DNA from: Bradyrhizobium ivorense | GTDB taxonomy: Bacteria; Pseudomonadota; Alphaproteobacteria; Rhizobiales; Xanthobacteraceae | DNA length: 64,000 nucleotides | Assembly (NCBI RefSeq): GCF_900696085.1 | Contig: NZ_CAADFC020000004.1 | Span: 682,001-746,000, forward strand | Direction of reading: 5' to 3' | In this document: positions 28,998 through 37,578 of the stretch, piece by piece | How the letters are laid out: every line of letters starts with the position of its first letter | How positions within the stretch are numbered: position 1 is the stretch's first letter | Translations under genes and position numbers: made by a program | The notes under the pieces: model-generated | What the model was told of the DNA's origin: nothing | The model's database searches: none | What the model saw: the letters and a program-made list of their open reading frames with translations, nothing else

Positions 28998-29192
28998 ATG
29001 GGCACCATCGTCGAATTTCCGGCGGATGCGGCGACGCGGCGGCCAAGCGTGACGGACGCCGCAGGCGAACGTGTCGGCACCGTGCTGATCCTCCCCGTGG
29101 TGCGGATCGAGCGAACCGTCGAGGAGACCGGCGGCGATCGCGGACCGGAGCAGGGGACCGCACCGGGCCGCCGCCGGCGCCGTCGCTCCTGA
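28998..29192 (+). CDS. Small protein of unknown function
   Basis: A 64-residue protein, MGTIVEFPADAATRRPSVTD.., ending in a basic GRRRRRRS tail, with no signal or membrane segment. I do not recognise it. The ATG at 28998 follows a purine-rich AGAGAGAGCGGA stretch; earlier in-frame starts (from 28920) are possible but overlap the CtrA-type site. It precedes the lipoprotein gene by 18 bp and is probably cotranscribed with it. Confidence 0.6.
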   Translation: MGTIVEFPADAATRRPSVTDAAGERVGTVLILPVVRIERTVEETGGDRGPEQGTAPGRRRRRRS

Positions 29193-29210
29193 CCTTTAGG
29201 ACATCGAGCA

Positions 29211-29957
29211 ATGCCGGAGCGTGCGCGGCCGATCATCCCGGCGCTGGTCCTGCTGCTGGCGGGCGCAGCGCTCGGCGGCTGCAGCGGCGGCGATTTCGGC
29301 CGCACCCGCGCCGACTTCCGCAACGACGACATGCATCGCTGGCTCGGCGCCGAAGCGAACGGCAGCGTCGGCATGAGGGCCTCGCAATTCCAGCTCACCG
29401 AGCATGAACGGCAGCTGCGTGATCTGGCCTACCAGTTCATCGAGTCGCCGCTGTCGCGCCCGGCATGGAAGAGCGTGTTCGGCGACTATCAGAAGCTGCC
29501 GGCGCCGTGGCGGCAGAACGTGGTGTTCGACCGCACCGCCTACGGCCGCAATCTGATCGACGAGCCGCATCGCTCGTTCGCCTCGCGCTATTCGCTGCTG
29601 ATCGACCACGTCCGCGACGACATCACGCGGTTCGAGCCGTTCTTCGCGACGGCGGCGCAGGTGATCGCGCTCGACTGCAAGCGCAGCGCCAGCCTCAAGG
29701 CGATTGCCGACGTGTCGCCGCGCGAGCGGGCGGATGCGGTGGCGCGGATGGAAGAGAACGCGCTGATCGTGCAATGGGTGCAGGTGAGCCTGGAGCGGCG
29801 GATCTCGTCCTATCGCTGGGCGCTGGAGCGGCTGGTGATCCAGGCGCCGGACGGCATGGCTGCCGACGCCGAACGCCAGATCAACGAGCTTGCCCGGCTC
29901 GCCGGCACCACGCCGCCGGCCGCGTGCCAGGCGGCGGTGGCGGTGTCGAAGGGCTAG
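29211..29957 (+). CDS. Predicted lipoprotein of unknown function
   Basis: This 248-residue protein has a signal sequence and lipobox: ARPIIPALVLLLAGAALGGCSGG, so Cys24 should be lipidated and the protein anchored in the envelope. The mature part is helical and rich in Arg/Glu, with ERQLRDLAYQFIESPLSRPAWKSVFGDY and a segment ASRYSLLIDHVRDDITRFEPFFATAAQV. I do not recognise a family. It follows the small gene at 28998 by 18 bp. Its stop overlaps that of the convergent LysR gene (CTAG shared). Confidence 0.8.
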   Translation: MPERARPIIPALVLLLAGAALGGCSGGDFGRTRADFRNDDMHRWLGAEANGSVGMRASQFQLTEHERQLRDLAYQFIESPLSRPAWKSVFGDYQKLPAPWRQNVVFDRTAYGRNLIDEPHRSFASRYSLLIDHVRDDITRFEPFFATAAQVIALDCKRSASLKAIADVSPRERADAVARMEENALIVQWVQVSLERRISSYRWALERLVIQAPDGMAADAERQINELARLAGTTPPAACQAAVAVSKG

Positions 29958-30814
29958 ACCCGTTTTGCTTGCCTTCCTGCCGCTCGCGCGCTTCGCTTCG
30001 CCTGCCGTCGCGGCAGGCTGGCAATGAATTCCTTCAGTGCATCCGACGGCGGCTTGGCCGAGGGATAGGCGAGGCCGATCTCGCGCCTCACATCGATCTC
30101 GATCGCGCGCACCGCAACGTCGGGATTGCCGCGCGCCACGCCCTCGGGAACGATCGCGACGCCGACCCCGGCTGCAACCAGCGCCATCGCCCATTCCTCC
30201 GATTCAGCAATCGCCACCGGCTTGCGCGGCGGCGCGGTGCGCTTGAAGAAATCCTGCTGCTCGCAATGGCAGCGGTCGATCATCGGAACGCCGGCGAAGT
30301 CGGTGGTCCGCAGCGTCTCCTTCAAGGTGAGCGGATGCGACGGCGGCAGCGCCGCGACGTAGCGCTCGCTCCACAGCGGAATGAAGTGCTCGCTTGCGCC
30401 GATCATCGTCCTTGCGACGATCCGGGCATCGGCCTTCTCGCCGGCGCCGACCAGCCGCAGCGCGAGGTCGGTGTTGCCGGTCAGCGGTTTCAGCAAGGCG
30501 ATGGTCCGCGCCTGGTCGAGCGTCCGCAACAATCCGAGCGTCAGCGCCTTCCGCGTCACCGGTTTGCGAAACAGGTTCTTCGCCGCGTCGGCCTCGTCGA
30601 TGATCCTGCGGGCAATGCTGTGGAATTGCGCGGCCGACTCGGTCGGCGCCATGCCCTTCTTGTGCCGGATGAACAGCGTGGTGCCGAGCTCCGCCTCGAG
30701 ATTGGTGATCGCCGCCGAGATCGACGGCTGCGAGATGAAGCAGCGCCGCGCCGCGGCGGTCAGGTTGCGCTCGCGGTAGACCGCAGCGAAGTAGCGCAGC
30801 TCGCGGATTTCCAT
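29954..30814 (-). CDS. LysR-type transcriptional regulator
   Basis: This 286-residue LTTR has its helix-turn-helix at the N-terminus (MEIRELRYFAAVYRERNLTAAARRCFISQPSISAAITNLEAELG) followed by the effector-binding domain. It is divergent from a metallo-hydrolase gene with a 92-bp gap that carries a dyad with T-N11-A spacing, the classic arrangement of an LTTR and its target. The effector is unknown. It is about 15 residues shorter than an average LTTR but the domain order is complete. Confidence 0.93.
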   Translation of the reverse strand: MEIRELRYFAAVYRERNLTAAARRCFISQPSISAAITNLEAELGTTLFIRHKKGMAPTESAAQFHSIARRIIDEADAAKNLFRKPVTRKALTLGLLRTLDQARTIALLKPLTGNTDLALRLVGAGEKADARIVARTMIGASEHFIPLWSERYVAALPPSHPLTLKETLRTTDFAGVPMIDRCHCEQQDFFKRTAPPRKPVAIAESEEWAMALVAAGVGVAIVPEGVARGNPDVAVRAIEIDVRREIGLAYPSAKPPSDALKEFIASLPRRQAKRSARAAGRQAKRV

Positions 30815-30822
30815 AGTCCAGA

Positions 30823-30858
30823 CCTATTGAATGGATAGGAAGACAATATTTTACCTAT
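30823..30858. promoter_or_regulatory. Probable LysR operator
   Basis: CCTAT-N7-ATAGG (30823-30839) is an inverted repeat with T-N11-A spacing, and a further CCTAT half site lies at 30854-30858. It is placed between the LysR gene and the divergent metallo-hydrolase gene, as expected for autoregulation plus target activation. Confidence 0.5.
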
Positions 30859-30906
30859 GGCGTTGCCGCTGGCAAGCCTGCACCCGAGTTCAGCGGAGGG
30901 CCTGTC

Positions 30907-31749
30907 ATGCGCATTCATCATCTCAACACTGGCACGATGTGCCCGATCGGAAAGCGGCTCGTGAACGGTAGCGGCAGCATCTTCCAGCGGGCGCGGATGG
31001 TCTGTCATTGCCTGCTGGTCGAGAGCAATGACGGCCTGGTGCTGGTCGATACCGGGATCGGTCTCGACGATATCGCCGACCCGCCGCGGCTCGGGCGCAA
31101 ATGGGTGCGGCAGACCACGCCGCGGCTCGACCCGGCCGAGACCGCGGTCCGCCAGGTGCAGGCGCTCGGCTTCTCCCCGAGCGACGTGCGTCACGTGTTG
31201 CTGACGCATCTCGATCGCGACCATGCCGGCGGGGTGCCGGACTTTCCGAACGCGAAGGTGCATGTCCATCGCCGCGAGTACGAGATGGCGGTGACGCGTC
31301 AGGTGGCGCCGCCGGCGGGGCGCTACATCTCGGCGCAGTGGCAGCACGGGCCGGACTGGGCGTTCTACGGCGAGGGCGGCGAGGACTGGTTCGGCTTTGC
31401 GGGCGTGCGCGCGCTCGGCGACCGCGAGCCGGATATTTTGATGATCCCGCTGCCGGGCCACACGCTCGGGCATTGCGGCATCGCGGTGCGCCACAATGGC
31501 GGGTGGCTGCTGCACGCCGGCGATGCCTATTTCCATCACGCGCAGCTCGATGCCAGGCCGCGGATGCCGCTGGTGCTCGGCATGTTCCAGCGCCGGGCCG
31601 ACATGGATCGCGCGACGCGCATCCAGAACCAGGAGCGGCTGCGCCAGTTGAAGGCGGCGCATGGCGCGACCGTCACCATCGTCAACAGCCACGATCCCGT
31701 CGACTACGAGACCTGCCGCCGCGGCCGGCACGCGGCTGCGGCGGCCTAG
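30907..31749 (+). CDS. Metallo-beta-lactamase fold hydrolase (N-acyl-homoserine lactonase-like)
   Basis: This 280-residue protein has the MBL motif THLDRDHAGG (HxDxDH), plus HVHRREYE, PLPGHTLGHCG and LLHAGDAYFHH with further metal ligands, so a di-zinc hydrolase. The length and the early VDTGIGL strand resemble AHL lactonases (AttM/AiiA relatives), but many related enzymes act on other lactones or thioesters, so the substrate is open. It probably answers to the divergent LysR regulator. Its stop codon overlaps that of the convergent DUF1254 gene within CTAG. Confidence 0.87.
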   Translation: MRIHHLNTGTMCPIGKRLVNGSGSIFQRARMVCHCLLVESNDGLVLVDTGIGLDDIADPPRLGRKWVRQTTPRLDPAETAVRQVQALGFSPSDVRHVLLTHLDRDHAGGVPDFPNAKVHVHRREYEMAVTRQVAPPAGRYISAQWQHGPDWAFYGEGGEDWFGFAGVRALGDREPDILMIPLPGHTLGHCGIAVRHNGGWLLHAGDAYFHHAQLDARPRMPLVLGMFQRRADMDRATRIQNQERLRQLKAAHGATVTIVNSHDPVDYETCRRGRHAAAAA

Positions 31750-32369
31750 CGCTTGCGCGGCGCGGGCGGCGGCGGGGCCGGAGCGGGCGGGGGCGGCGGC
31801 GCCTCCTGCTTGGCCGCCACCGGCTCGGTCTGCGGCTTGCACGTCGAGGCCGCCAGCGAGGCCCGCGCCTGCGGCATCAGGCCGGGCTCGGGCGCCAGCG
31901 CCTTCAACAGGATCAGTCCCGTCGTCGTCGGCGAGTCGATGATCAGGCGGTCGGCGGCCGTGACTTCCTCGTCTTCGGGGATGTCGTTGTGCTGGGCCTC
32001 CGTCATCAGATCGAGCTCGATCACCTTCTTGCCGGCGGAGCGATCGTTGATGGCGTAATAGGCGACCTCGTTGCGGGTGTAGAACGACACCGAGGTATAA
32101 GCCTGGCTCACCGGCACGGTGAGCTTGAGCGGTCCGCCCGACAGATCGTAGCGGCAGATCGCCACCGCGAATGCCGGGTCCATCAGCGGCATCGGCGAGT
32201 TGCTCGGATCAGCCAGCGGCAGCTGCGTCACCTCGTTGAGCTTGGTCATCGGCGTCAGCCGCGAATAGGCGTCCTGCGAGGCGATCCGCGGCAGCGCCAG
32301 CACGCTGACGAGATGCACCACGCCGCCAAGCAGCACGCCCGCCAGAATGGTGAACACGATGCGGATCAT
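31746..32369 (-). CDS. DUF1254-type envelope protein
   Basis: This 207-residue protein starts MIRIVFTILAGVLLGGVVHLVSVLALP, one N-terminal membrane helix, then a domain with VAICRYDLSGGPLKLTVPVSQAYTSVSFYTRNEVAYYAINDRSAG as in DUF1254 proteins. The C-terminus is a proline-rich, low-complexity tail (PPPPPAPAPPPPAPRKR). The ATG at 32369 overlaps the DUF1214 stop by 4 bp; a GTG two codons earlier is the alternative. The soluble part should be periplasmic. Function unknown, but DUF1254 and DUF1214 commonly occur together. Confidence 0.82.
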   Translation of the reverse strand: MIRIVFTILAGVLLGGVVHLVSVLALPRIASQDAYSRLTPMTKLNEVTQLPLADPSNSPMPLMDPAFAVAICRYDLSGGPLKLTVPVSQAYTSVSFYTRNEVAYYAINDRSAGKKVIELDLMTEAQHNDIPEDEEVTAADRLIIDSPTTTGLILLKALAPEPGLMPQARASLAASTCKPQTEPVAAKQEAPPPPPAPAPPPPAPRKR

Positions 32370-32944
32370 GGGCACCCCGTCGTAGCAACGGCCGGCATCG
32401 GCGCGTCGCGCTGGGTGCGGGTCGCAACCCCGACCGGGGTGTCGTACAGCCGCAGCATCAGCGCATAGCGCTCGATGCCGCCGGTCGGCAGCCAGTTGCC
32501 GGCGCGCGAGCGCGAGGCGATGTGGATCTCGAAGGTGCCGTCGGAGGCGCGGATGATCTCCTGGCTGGTGAAGCCGTAGCGCTGCAGCGAGTTGGCGACG
32601 AGGTGGCCCTTGCGGTCGAACAGCGTCAGCGTCCAGAACCGCGCCGCCGGGGTGACGCCGCTGACCACGACGTCGCAGCGGCCGTCGAGCGGCTTGTTCT
32701 TGTCGTCGGTGGTGGTGGTGAAGGCGATGCCGTCGCCGGTGCCGACCGGCAGCTCGCCGCTGCGGGCGATGGTGGCGCGCGAATAGGGATCGACGTCCGA
32801 GGTGCCGTTCTTCGGCCGCGCGGTCCAGGCGCCGATCTTCAGCGTGCCGAGATCGGTGCCGCGCGTCGCCGTCGCATAGGTCAGGCCGAGCCCGACGGCG
32901 GCGGCGATCACGAGCGCCAGCAGGGTGGTGAGGATCAGCCGCAC
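32366..32944 (-). CDS. DUF1214-type envelope protein
   Basis: This 192-residue protein has one N-terminal membrane helix (LILTTLLALVIAAAVGLGLTYA) and a soluble domain with PYSRATIARSGELPVGTGDGIAFTTTTDD, VVSGVTPAARFWTLTLFDRKGHLVAN and EIHIASRSRAGNWLPTGG, the pattern of DUF1214. It starts with GTG one base after the PBP1A stop, so it is coupled to the cell-wall synthase, and it overlaps the DUF1254 gene by 4 bp. Function unknown; the coupling hints at an envelope role. Confidence 0.85.
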   Translation of the reverse strand: MRLILTTLLALVIAAAVGLGLTYATATRGTDLGTLKIGAWTARPKNGTSDVDPYSRATIARSGELPVGTGDGIAFTTTTDDKNKPLDGRCDVVVSGVTPAARFWTLTLFDRKGHLVANSLQRYGFTSQEIIRASDGTFEIHIASRSRAGNWLPTGGIERYALMLRLYDTPVGVATRTQRDAPMPAVATTGCP

Positions 32945-32945
32945 G

Positions 32946-35255
32946 TCAGTTCTTGCGTGGCACGGTCGCCGTGGTGGTGCCGGTGGCGCCGTCCGGCCCG
33001 GCTGCGGCGATGTAGTTTTCAGGGAACGCCAGCGCGCTCGACGATTCGGCCTTGCCGGCCTTGAGGTCGTTCAGCGTGGTCTTGCCACTGGCCTTGTCGG
33101 CGGTCCTGGCGGCGTCGTCGAGCAGCTTCTCAACCCGCACCAGGACATCGGCGCCGCGCTTGGTCAACACCGGCGGCGGACCCGGCTTGGTCTCCAGAAT
33201 CTTCGGCGCGGCATTGGCCTGGGCATTGGCCTGCGCCGGCTGCTGCGGCAGCTTCTGGCCCATGCCGACGCCGACCAGCTCGCGCACCTCGACGCCCTGA
33301 TGCGCGGCGACCATGATGTCGTGCCAGGTCTGCGCCGGCAGCGAGCCGCCGGTCATGCGGTTGGTCGGCGAATAGTCGTCATTGCCGTACCAGACCGCGC
33401 AGGTGAAGTTGCCGGTGTAGCCGACGAACCAGGCGTCGCGGTAGGCGTTGGTGGTGCCGGTCTTGCCTGCGGTCGGGATGCCGTCGAGCGCAGCGCGGCG
33501 CGCGGTGCCTTCGCTGACCACGTGGCTCATCATGCCCGCCATGTCGGCGGCGATATTCGGCGGAATCGCTTGACGCGGCTTCGGCCCGTCGCGGTCCCAG
33601 CGCCACACCAGGTCGCCGGCGCCGGTGCGCACTTCCAGCACCGAATGCGGCGTCACTGCCTTGCCGCGATTCGGGAAGGTCGCGTACGCGACCGCGTGCT
33701 CGATGACCGTGACTTCGTCCGAGCCGATCGGCAGCGACGGCGTGTCGGGCAGCGGCGCCTTGATGCCGAAGCGGCGCGCCACCTCGATGATCTTGGCGCG
33801 GCCGGCCTTCGGGCCGCCGATGTTCTTGCCGAGCTCGATCGAAAGCTTGACCGGCACCACGTTGATCGAGCGGGTGATCGCCTGCGTCAGCGTCACCGAT
33901 CCGGAATAGGAGTGGCCATAGTTCTGCGGGCACCAGTTGCCGATGCAGACCGGGCCGTCGACGATCTTCGAGTTCGGCGTGTAGCCATTCAACAGCGCCG
34001 TCGTATAGACATAGGGCTTGAACGACGAACCCGGCTGACGATAGGCGTCGGTGGCGCGGTTGAACTGGCTCGCACCGTAGTCGCGGCCGCCGACCATGGC
34101 GCGGATGCCGCCGTCGAGATCGGACACCACGGTCGCCGCCTGGGTGGCGTGATAATCCCGCCCGAACTGCCGGAGCTGGTTCTCGATGGCTTCCTCGGCC
34201 GCCTTCTGCACGTTCATGTCGATCGCGGTGCGCACCACGAACACGCGCTCGGTGTAGGATCTCGGGAAGGTGTCGACCAGCTTGCGCATCTCGTCGAAGG
34301 CGTAGTCGAGATAGTAGTTCGGCGAGTTCTCGTCGCGCCGGTCGACCGCCACCGCCGGATTGCGGCGGGCACCGAACACCTGGCCCTCGGTCATGAAGCC
34401 GGCATCGACGAGGTTGTCGAGCACGACGTTGGCGCGGGCGCGCGCCGCCGGCAGGTTGATGTGCGGGGCGTATTTGGTCGGCGCCTTGAACAGGCCGGCG
34501 AGCATCGCGGCCTCGGCGAGGTTCACGTCGCGCACCGACTTGTTGAAATAGAAATGCGCCGCGCCGTCGACGCCGAAGGTGCCGCCGCCCATATAGGCGC
34601 GGTCGAGATAGAGCTTCAGGATCTCGTTCTTGGTGAGGCGGGTCTCCAGCCAGATCGCAAGGAAGGCTTCCTTCACCTTGCGCTCGATGGTGCGCTCATT
34701 GTTCAGGAACAGATTTTTCGCAAGCTGCTGGGTGATCGACGAACCGCCCTGGCGGACGCCGCCGGCCTGCGCGTTGGTGACCAGCGCGCGCGCCAGGCCC
34801 GGAATGTCGATGCCGAAATGATCGTAGAAGCGGCGGTCTTCGGTGGCGAGCGTCGCCTTGATCAGGTTGTCGGGAAAATCTTCCAGCGGGATCGAGTCGT
34901 TGTGCTTGATGCCGCGGCTGCCGATCGGGTTGCCGTAACGGTCGAGGAAGGACACCGCGAGGTCGGATTTCTTCAGCCAGTCCTCGTCGGCGGTCTCGCG
35001 GAAAGCGGGGATCGCCAGCGTCAGCAGCAGGATCATGCCGCCGAGGCCGAGGGTCGCGGCCTCCGACAGCGGCTCGATGAACACCCAACGCTTCCAGCGG
35101 CCGATATAGAAGCGGTCCATGAAGGTGGAGTAGCGCTCGTAGAGCTCGCGCAGGCCGCGCGCCGACTGGAACAGCGCCGAGTCGAACCGTGCATCCAGAT
35201 CGAGGCGGAGATTGTTGAACCGCCTTATCCAGTCGTTTGGCAGGAACCTAGGCAC
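32946..35255 (-). CDS. PBP1A-family bifunctional penicillin-binding protein
   Basis: About 769 residues: a short cytosolic N-terminus, one membrane helix (ATLGLGGMILLLTLAIPAF), a GT51 glycosyltransferase domain (ATEDRRFYDHFGID with the catalytic Glu, QGGSSITQQLAKN) and a transpeptidase domain with GSSFKPYV (catalytic Ser), SIN and KTGTTNA. It polymerises and cross-links peptidoglycan. The C-terminus is a Lys/Ala/Pro-rich tail. The GTG at 35255 has AAGGG just upstream; another GTG at 35300 would add 15 residues. It is the first gene of the PBP1A-DUF1214-DUF1254 operon. Confidence 0.93.
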   Translation of the reverse strand: MPRFLPNDWIRRFNNLRLDLDARFDSALFQSARGLRELYERYSTFMDRFYIGRWKRWVFIEPLSEAATLGLGGMILLLTLAIPAFRETADEDWLKKSDLAVSFLDRYGNPIGSRGIKHNDSIPLEDFPDNLIKATLATEDRRFYDHFGIDIPGLARALVTNAQAGGVRQGGSSITQQLAKNLFLNNERTIERKVKEAFLAIWLETRLTKNEILKLYLDRAYMGGGTFGVDGAAHFYFNKSVRDVNLAEAAMLAGLFKAPTKYAPHINLPAARARANVVLDNLVDAGFMTEGQVFGARRNPAVAVDRRDENSPNYYLDYAFDEMRKLVDTFPRSYTERVFVVRTAIDMNVQKAAEEAIENQLRQFGRDYHATQAATVVSDLDGGIRAMVGGRDYGASQFNRATDAYRQPGSSFKPYVYTTALLNGYTPNSKIVDGPVCIGNWCPQNYGHSYSGSVTLTQAITRSINVVPVKLSIELGKNIGGPKAGRAKIIEVARRFGIKAPLPDTPSLPIGSDEVTVIEHAVAYATFPNRGKAVTPHSVLEVRTGAGDLVWRWDRDGPKPRQAIPPNIAADMAGMMSHVVSEGTARRAALDGIPTAGKTGTTNAYRDAWFVGYTGNFTCAVWYGNDDYSPTNRMTGGSLPAQTWHDIMVAAHQGVEVRELVGVGMGQKLPQQPAQANAQANAAPKILETKPGPPPVLTKRGADVLVRVEKLLDDAARTADKASGKTTLNDLKAGKAESSSALAFPENYIAAAGPDGATGTTTATVPRKN

Positions 35256-35529
35256 CAGAGCCCTTGATCGGTTGAGCGTTCCGAGCGCCCGGCGAGGCAC
35301 TCAAACGCGCGTCATGCTTCGATGTTGCGGCAAACCCAAGGCGCTTTTGCGTCGTTGGGGGCTTGTTCGTTGTTCTATCCGAGCGGCCGTCATAAACCAA
35401 TGGCGCGGCTGGCGAATTTAATGAAACCCCTAACGCTGCCCACCGCCTTTTGCGGCCCCGCAAAACCACCCCCTTGCGCGGCCGCGGCCGGCACCCCAAG
35501 AAGAACCGCATCGACCTTAACAGGGAATC

Positions 35530-36045
35530 ATGACCGCACCGCCCAAGCACCCATCGGACCAGACGGGATTCTTCTGGAAAACCAAGACGTTGGAAGAGAT
35601 GTCCAACGCCGAATGGGAGAGCCTGTGTGACGGCTGCGCACGCTGCTGCCTGGAGAAGCTCGAGGACGAGGACACCGGCAAGATCTATTTCACCCACATC
35701 TCCTGCAAGCTGCTCGACGCCGGCCTGTGCACCTGCAAGGACTACCCGAACCGTTCCGACAAGGTTCCGGATTGCGTCCGCCTGACGCCCGAAAACGTGC
35801 GCACCCTGAACTGGTTGCCGCCGAGTTGCGGCTACCGGCTGGTGGCCGAGGGGCGGGACCTCTATTGGTGGCATCCCCTGATCTCCGGCGATCCCAACAC
35901 CGTCCATGAGGCCGGCGTCTCGGTGCGCGGCCGGGTGGAGGGCACCGAGCTCGACGTCAACGACGCCGACCTCGAGGATCACATCGTGCGCTGGCCGGGC
36001 CTGCTGCCGAAGCGGGCGCGGCTGAAGAAGCGTCCCAAGACGTAA
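35530..36045 (+). CDS. YcgN family cysteine-cluster protein
   Basis: This 171-residue cytosolic protein has [12 protein letters not shown] near residue 34, [17 protein letters not shown] and DC, eight conserved cysteines characteristic of the YcgN/UPF0260 family. They probably bind zinc or an Fe-S cluster; no function is established. The end ([14 protein letters not shown]) is basic. The ATG at 35530 follows AGGGAATC. It is divergent from the PBP1A gene with a 274-bp gap. Length is slightly above the family norm. Confidence 0.9.
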   Translation: MTAPPKHPSDQTGFFWKTKTLEEMSNAEWESLCDGCARCCLEKLEDEDTGKIYFTHISCKLLDAGLCTCKDYPNRSDKVPDCVRLTPENVRTLNWLPPSCGYRLVAEGRDLYWWHPLISGDPNTVHEAGVSVRGRVEGTELDVNDADLEDHIVRWPGLLPKRARLKKRPKT

Positions 36046-36246
36046 CGTCCCAAGATCAGACACAACAAGACCTGACCGCAAGATCCGCGCGCTGCTCCTG
36101 CGGAGCGGAGTGTGGCGGCGTTCACACTTGCATTCTGATATATATGCTATCCTGGGGTGCAATTTTTCCGAACTCGTATTGTTCATTCGCGCCCCGCCGT
36201 CGGGCACATCGATTCCGCCGTCGGGCGCATATTCATGGAGCCAGCC

Positions 36247-37359
36247 ATGGCGCGATCCCGAACCCGCAACTATGCGAAGAAGTCCGCGGTCATCAAAAGC
36301 CCGATCGTCAAAGCTCAGGCCCGTCCGTTCTGCCGGAACGCACCCCGGGTCCCGCCGCCGCTCAGCCCGATCGTGATGGGCGATCCCAACCGGGCGCGCG
36401 CCATCATCGGGACCAGGACCAAATGGGTGAACGGAACGGTGCTGCACTATTGCTTCTACACCGCAGGCCATTTCGCGGTCCCCACGACCCAGGCGGACGC
36501 GGTGCGCGAGGCGTTCAAGAAGTGGAAGGCGATCGGCATCGGCCTCGATTTCAAGGAGGTCAGTCAGCTCAGCGAAGCCGAGGTGCGGATCGGCTACTCG
36601 ACGGCGGATGGCTCGTCCGCATCGTCGGTCGGACGCGACGTGCTGGACGTGCCCGCGAACGAGCCGACCACGGTCTATGGCTGGGATCTGACCTCGCACT
36701 ACGGAGCCGGCACTGCGCTGCACGAGATCGGACACGTGATGGGCATGGAGCACGAGCATCAGAATCCGTTTGCCGGCATCAAGTGGCACGAGGACGCCGT
36801 CTACCAATCGCTGAGCGCGCCACCCAACAGCTGGGATCGCCAGACCATCTTCCACAACATCCTGGAGAAGCTGACGCCGCAGCAGGTCCAGGGGTCGACC
36901 TGGGATCCCGATTCGATCATGGAGTACGAGTTCGAGGCCGGCCTGATCGCCGAACCGAAGAGATATGAGACCGACGGCATCACGCCGCCGGCCACGCTCT
37001 CCGCCGGCGACAAGACATGGGTGCAGAAATGGTATCCGCCGCTGCAGCCGACGCTGGCAACGCTGGCGCCGTTCCAGCCGGCGGTGGCCACCCTGGCCGC
37101 GGGCCAGCAGATGGACTACGCGATCAAGCCCACGGCGACACGAAAATACACCGTCGAGACCAAGGGCGCTTCCGACACGACGCTGGTGCTGTTCGAGGAC
37201 GTCGACGGGACATCGCGCTATCTCACCGGCGACGACGACAGCGGCGAGGAGCGCAACGCCAAGATCACGCACCGGCTGTTCGAGGGACGCAGCTACATTG
37301 CGCGGTTGCGCCTCGTGCATCCGGGACCGACCGGTGAAACCGCGCTGATGTATTCCTGA
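36247..37359 (+). CDS. Astacin/matrixin-like zinc metallopeptidase
   Basis: This 370-residue protein has TALHEIGHVMGMEHEHQNP, the HExxHxxGxxH zinc motif of metzincins with ligands His159, His163 and His169 and catalytic Glu160, and a Met-turn SIMEYEF about 55 residues on. The C-terminal ~90 residues (RKYTVETKGASDTTLVLFEDVDG..) resemble a pre-peptidase C-terminal domain. No Sec signal peptide is visible at the chosen ATG (36247, GGAG upstream), which is odd for a metzincin; a type I or unusual export route, or an unannotated longer start, are alternatives. A hairpin terminator follows. Confidence 0.85.
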   Translation: MARSRTRNYAKKSAVIKSPIVKAQARPFCRNAPRVPPPLSPIVMGDPNRARAIIGTRTKWVNGTVLHYCFYTAGHFAVPTTQADAVREAFKKWKAIGIGLDFKEVSQLSEAEVRIGYSTADGSSASSVGRDVLDVPANEPTTVYGWDLTSHYGAGTALHEIGHVMGMEHEHQNPFAGIKWHEDAVYQSLSAPPNSWDRQTIFHNILEKLTPQQVQGSTWDPDSIMEYEFEAGLIAEPKRYETDGITPPATLSAGDKTWVQKWYPPLQPTLATLAPFQPAVATLAAGQQMDYAIKPTATRKYTVETKGASDTTLVLFEDVDGTSRYLTGDDDSGEERNAKITHRLFEGRSYIARLRLVHPGPTGETALMYS

Positions 37360-37387
37360 CGGATACGCAGGACTTTCTCCCGCCTTG

Positions 37388-37420
37388 CCCTGGGCCGTCA
37401 TAGGTGACGGCGGTCCAGGG
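37388..37420 (+). terminator. Terminator-like hairpin after the metallopeptidase gene
   Basis: CCCTGGGCCGTCA (37388-37400) pairs with TGACGGC..CCAGGG (37405-37420) around a TAGG loop with a 3-nt bulge. Only a short T-rich stretch follows, so it may be a weak or factor-dependent terminator. Confidence 0.5.
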
Positions 37421-37578
37421 ACTTTGTTGTGTCCAATCACGGCTTTGCGATGCTGCAGGTGCGGGATGCACCTATGCGCGCGGGGGCCTGCCTTAGCATC
37501 GAATTGCTGCGTAAATTGCCGGTGAGAGAATGATTCCATCGCGGCCGCGGGCTGCGTGACACCAGCATTACGCCTCAG

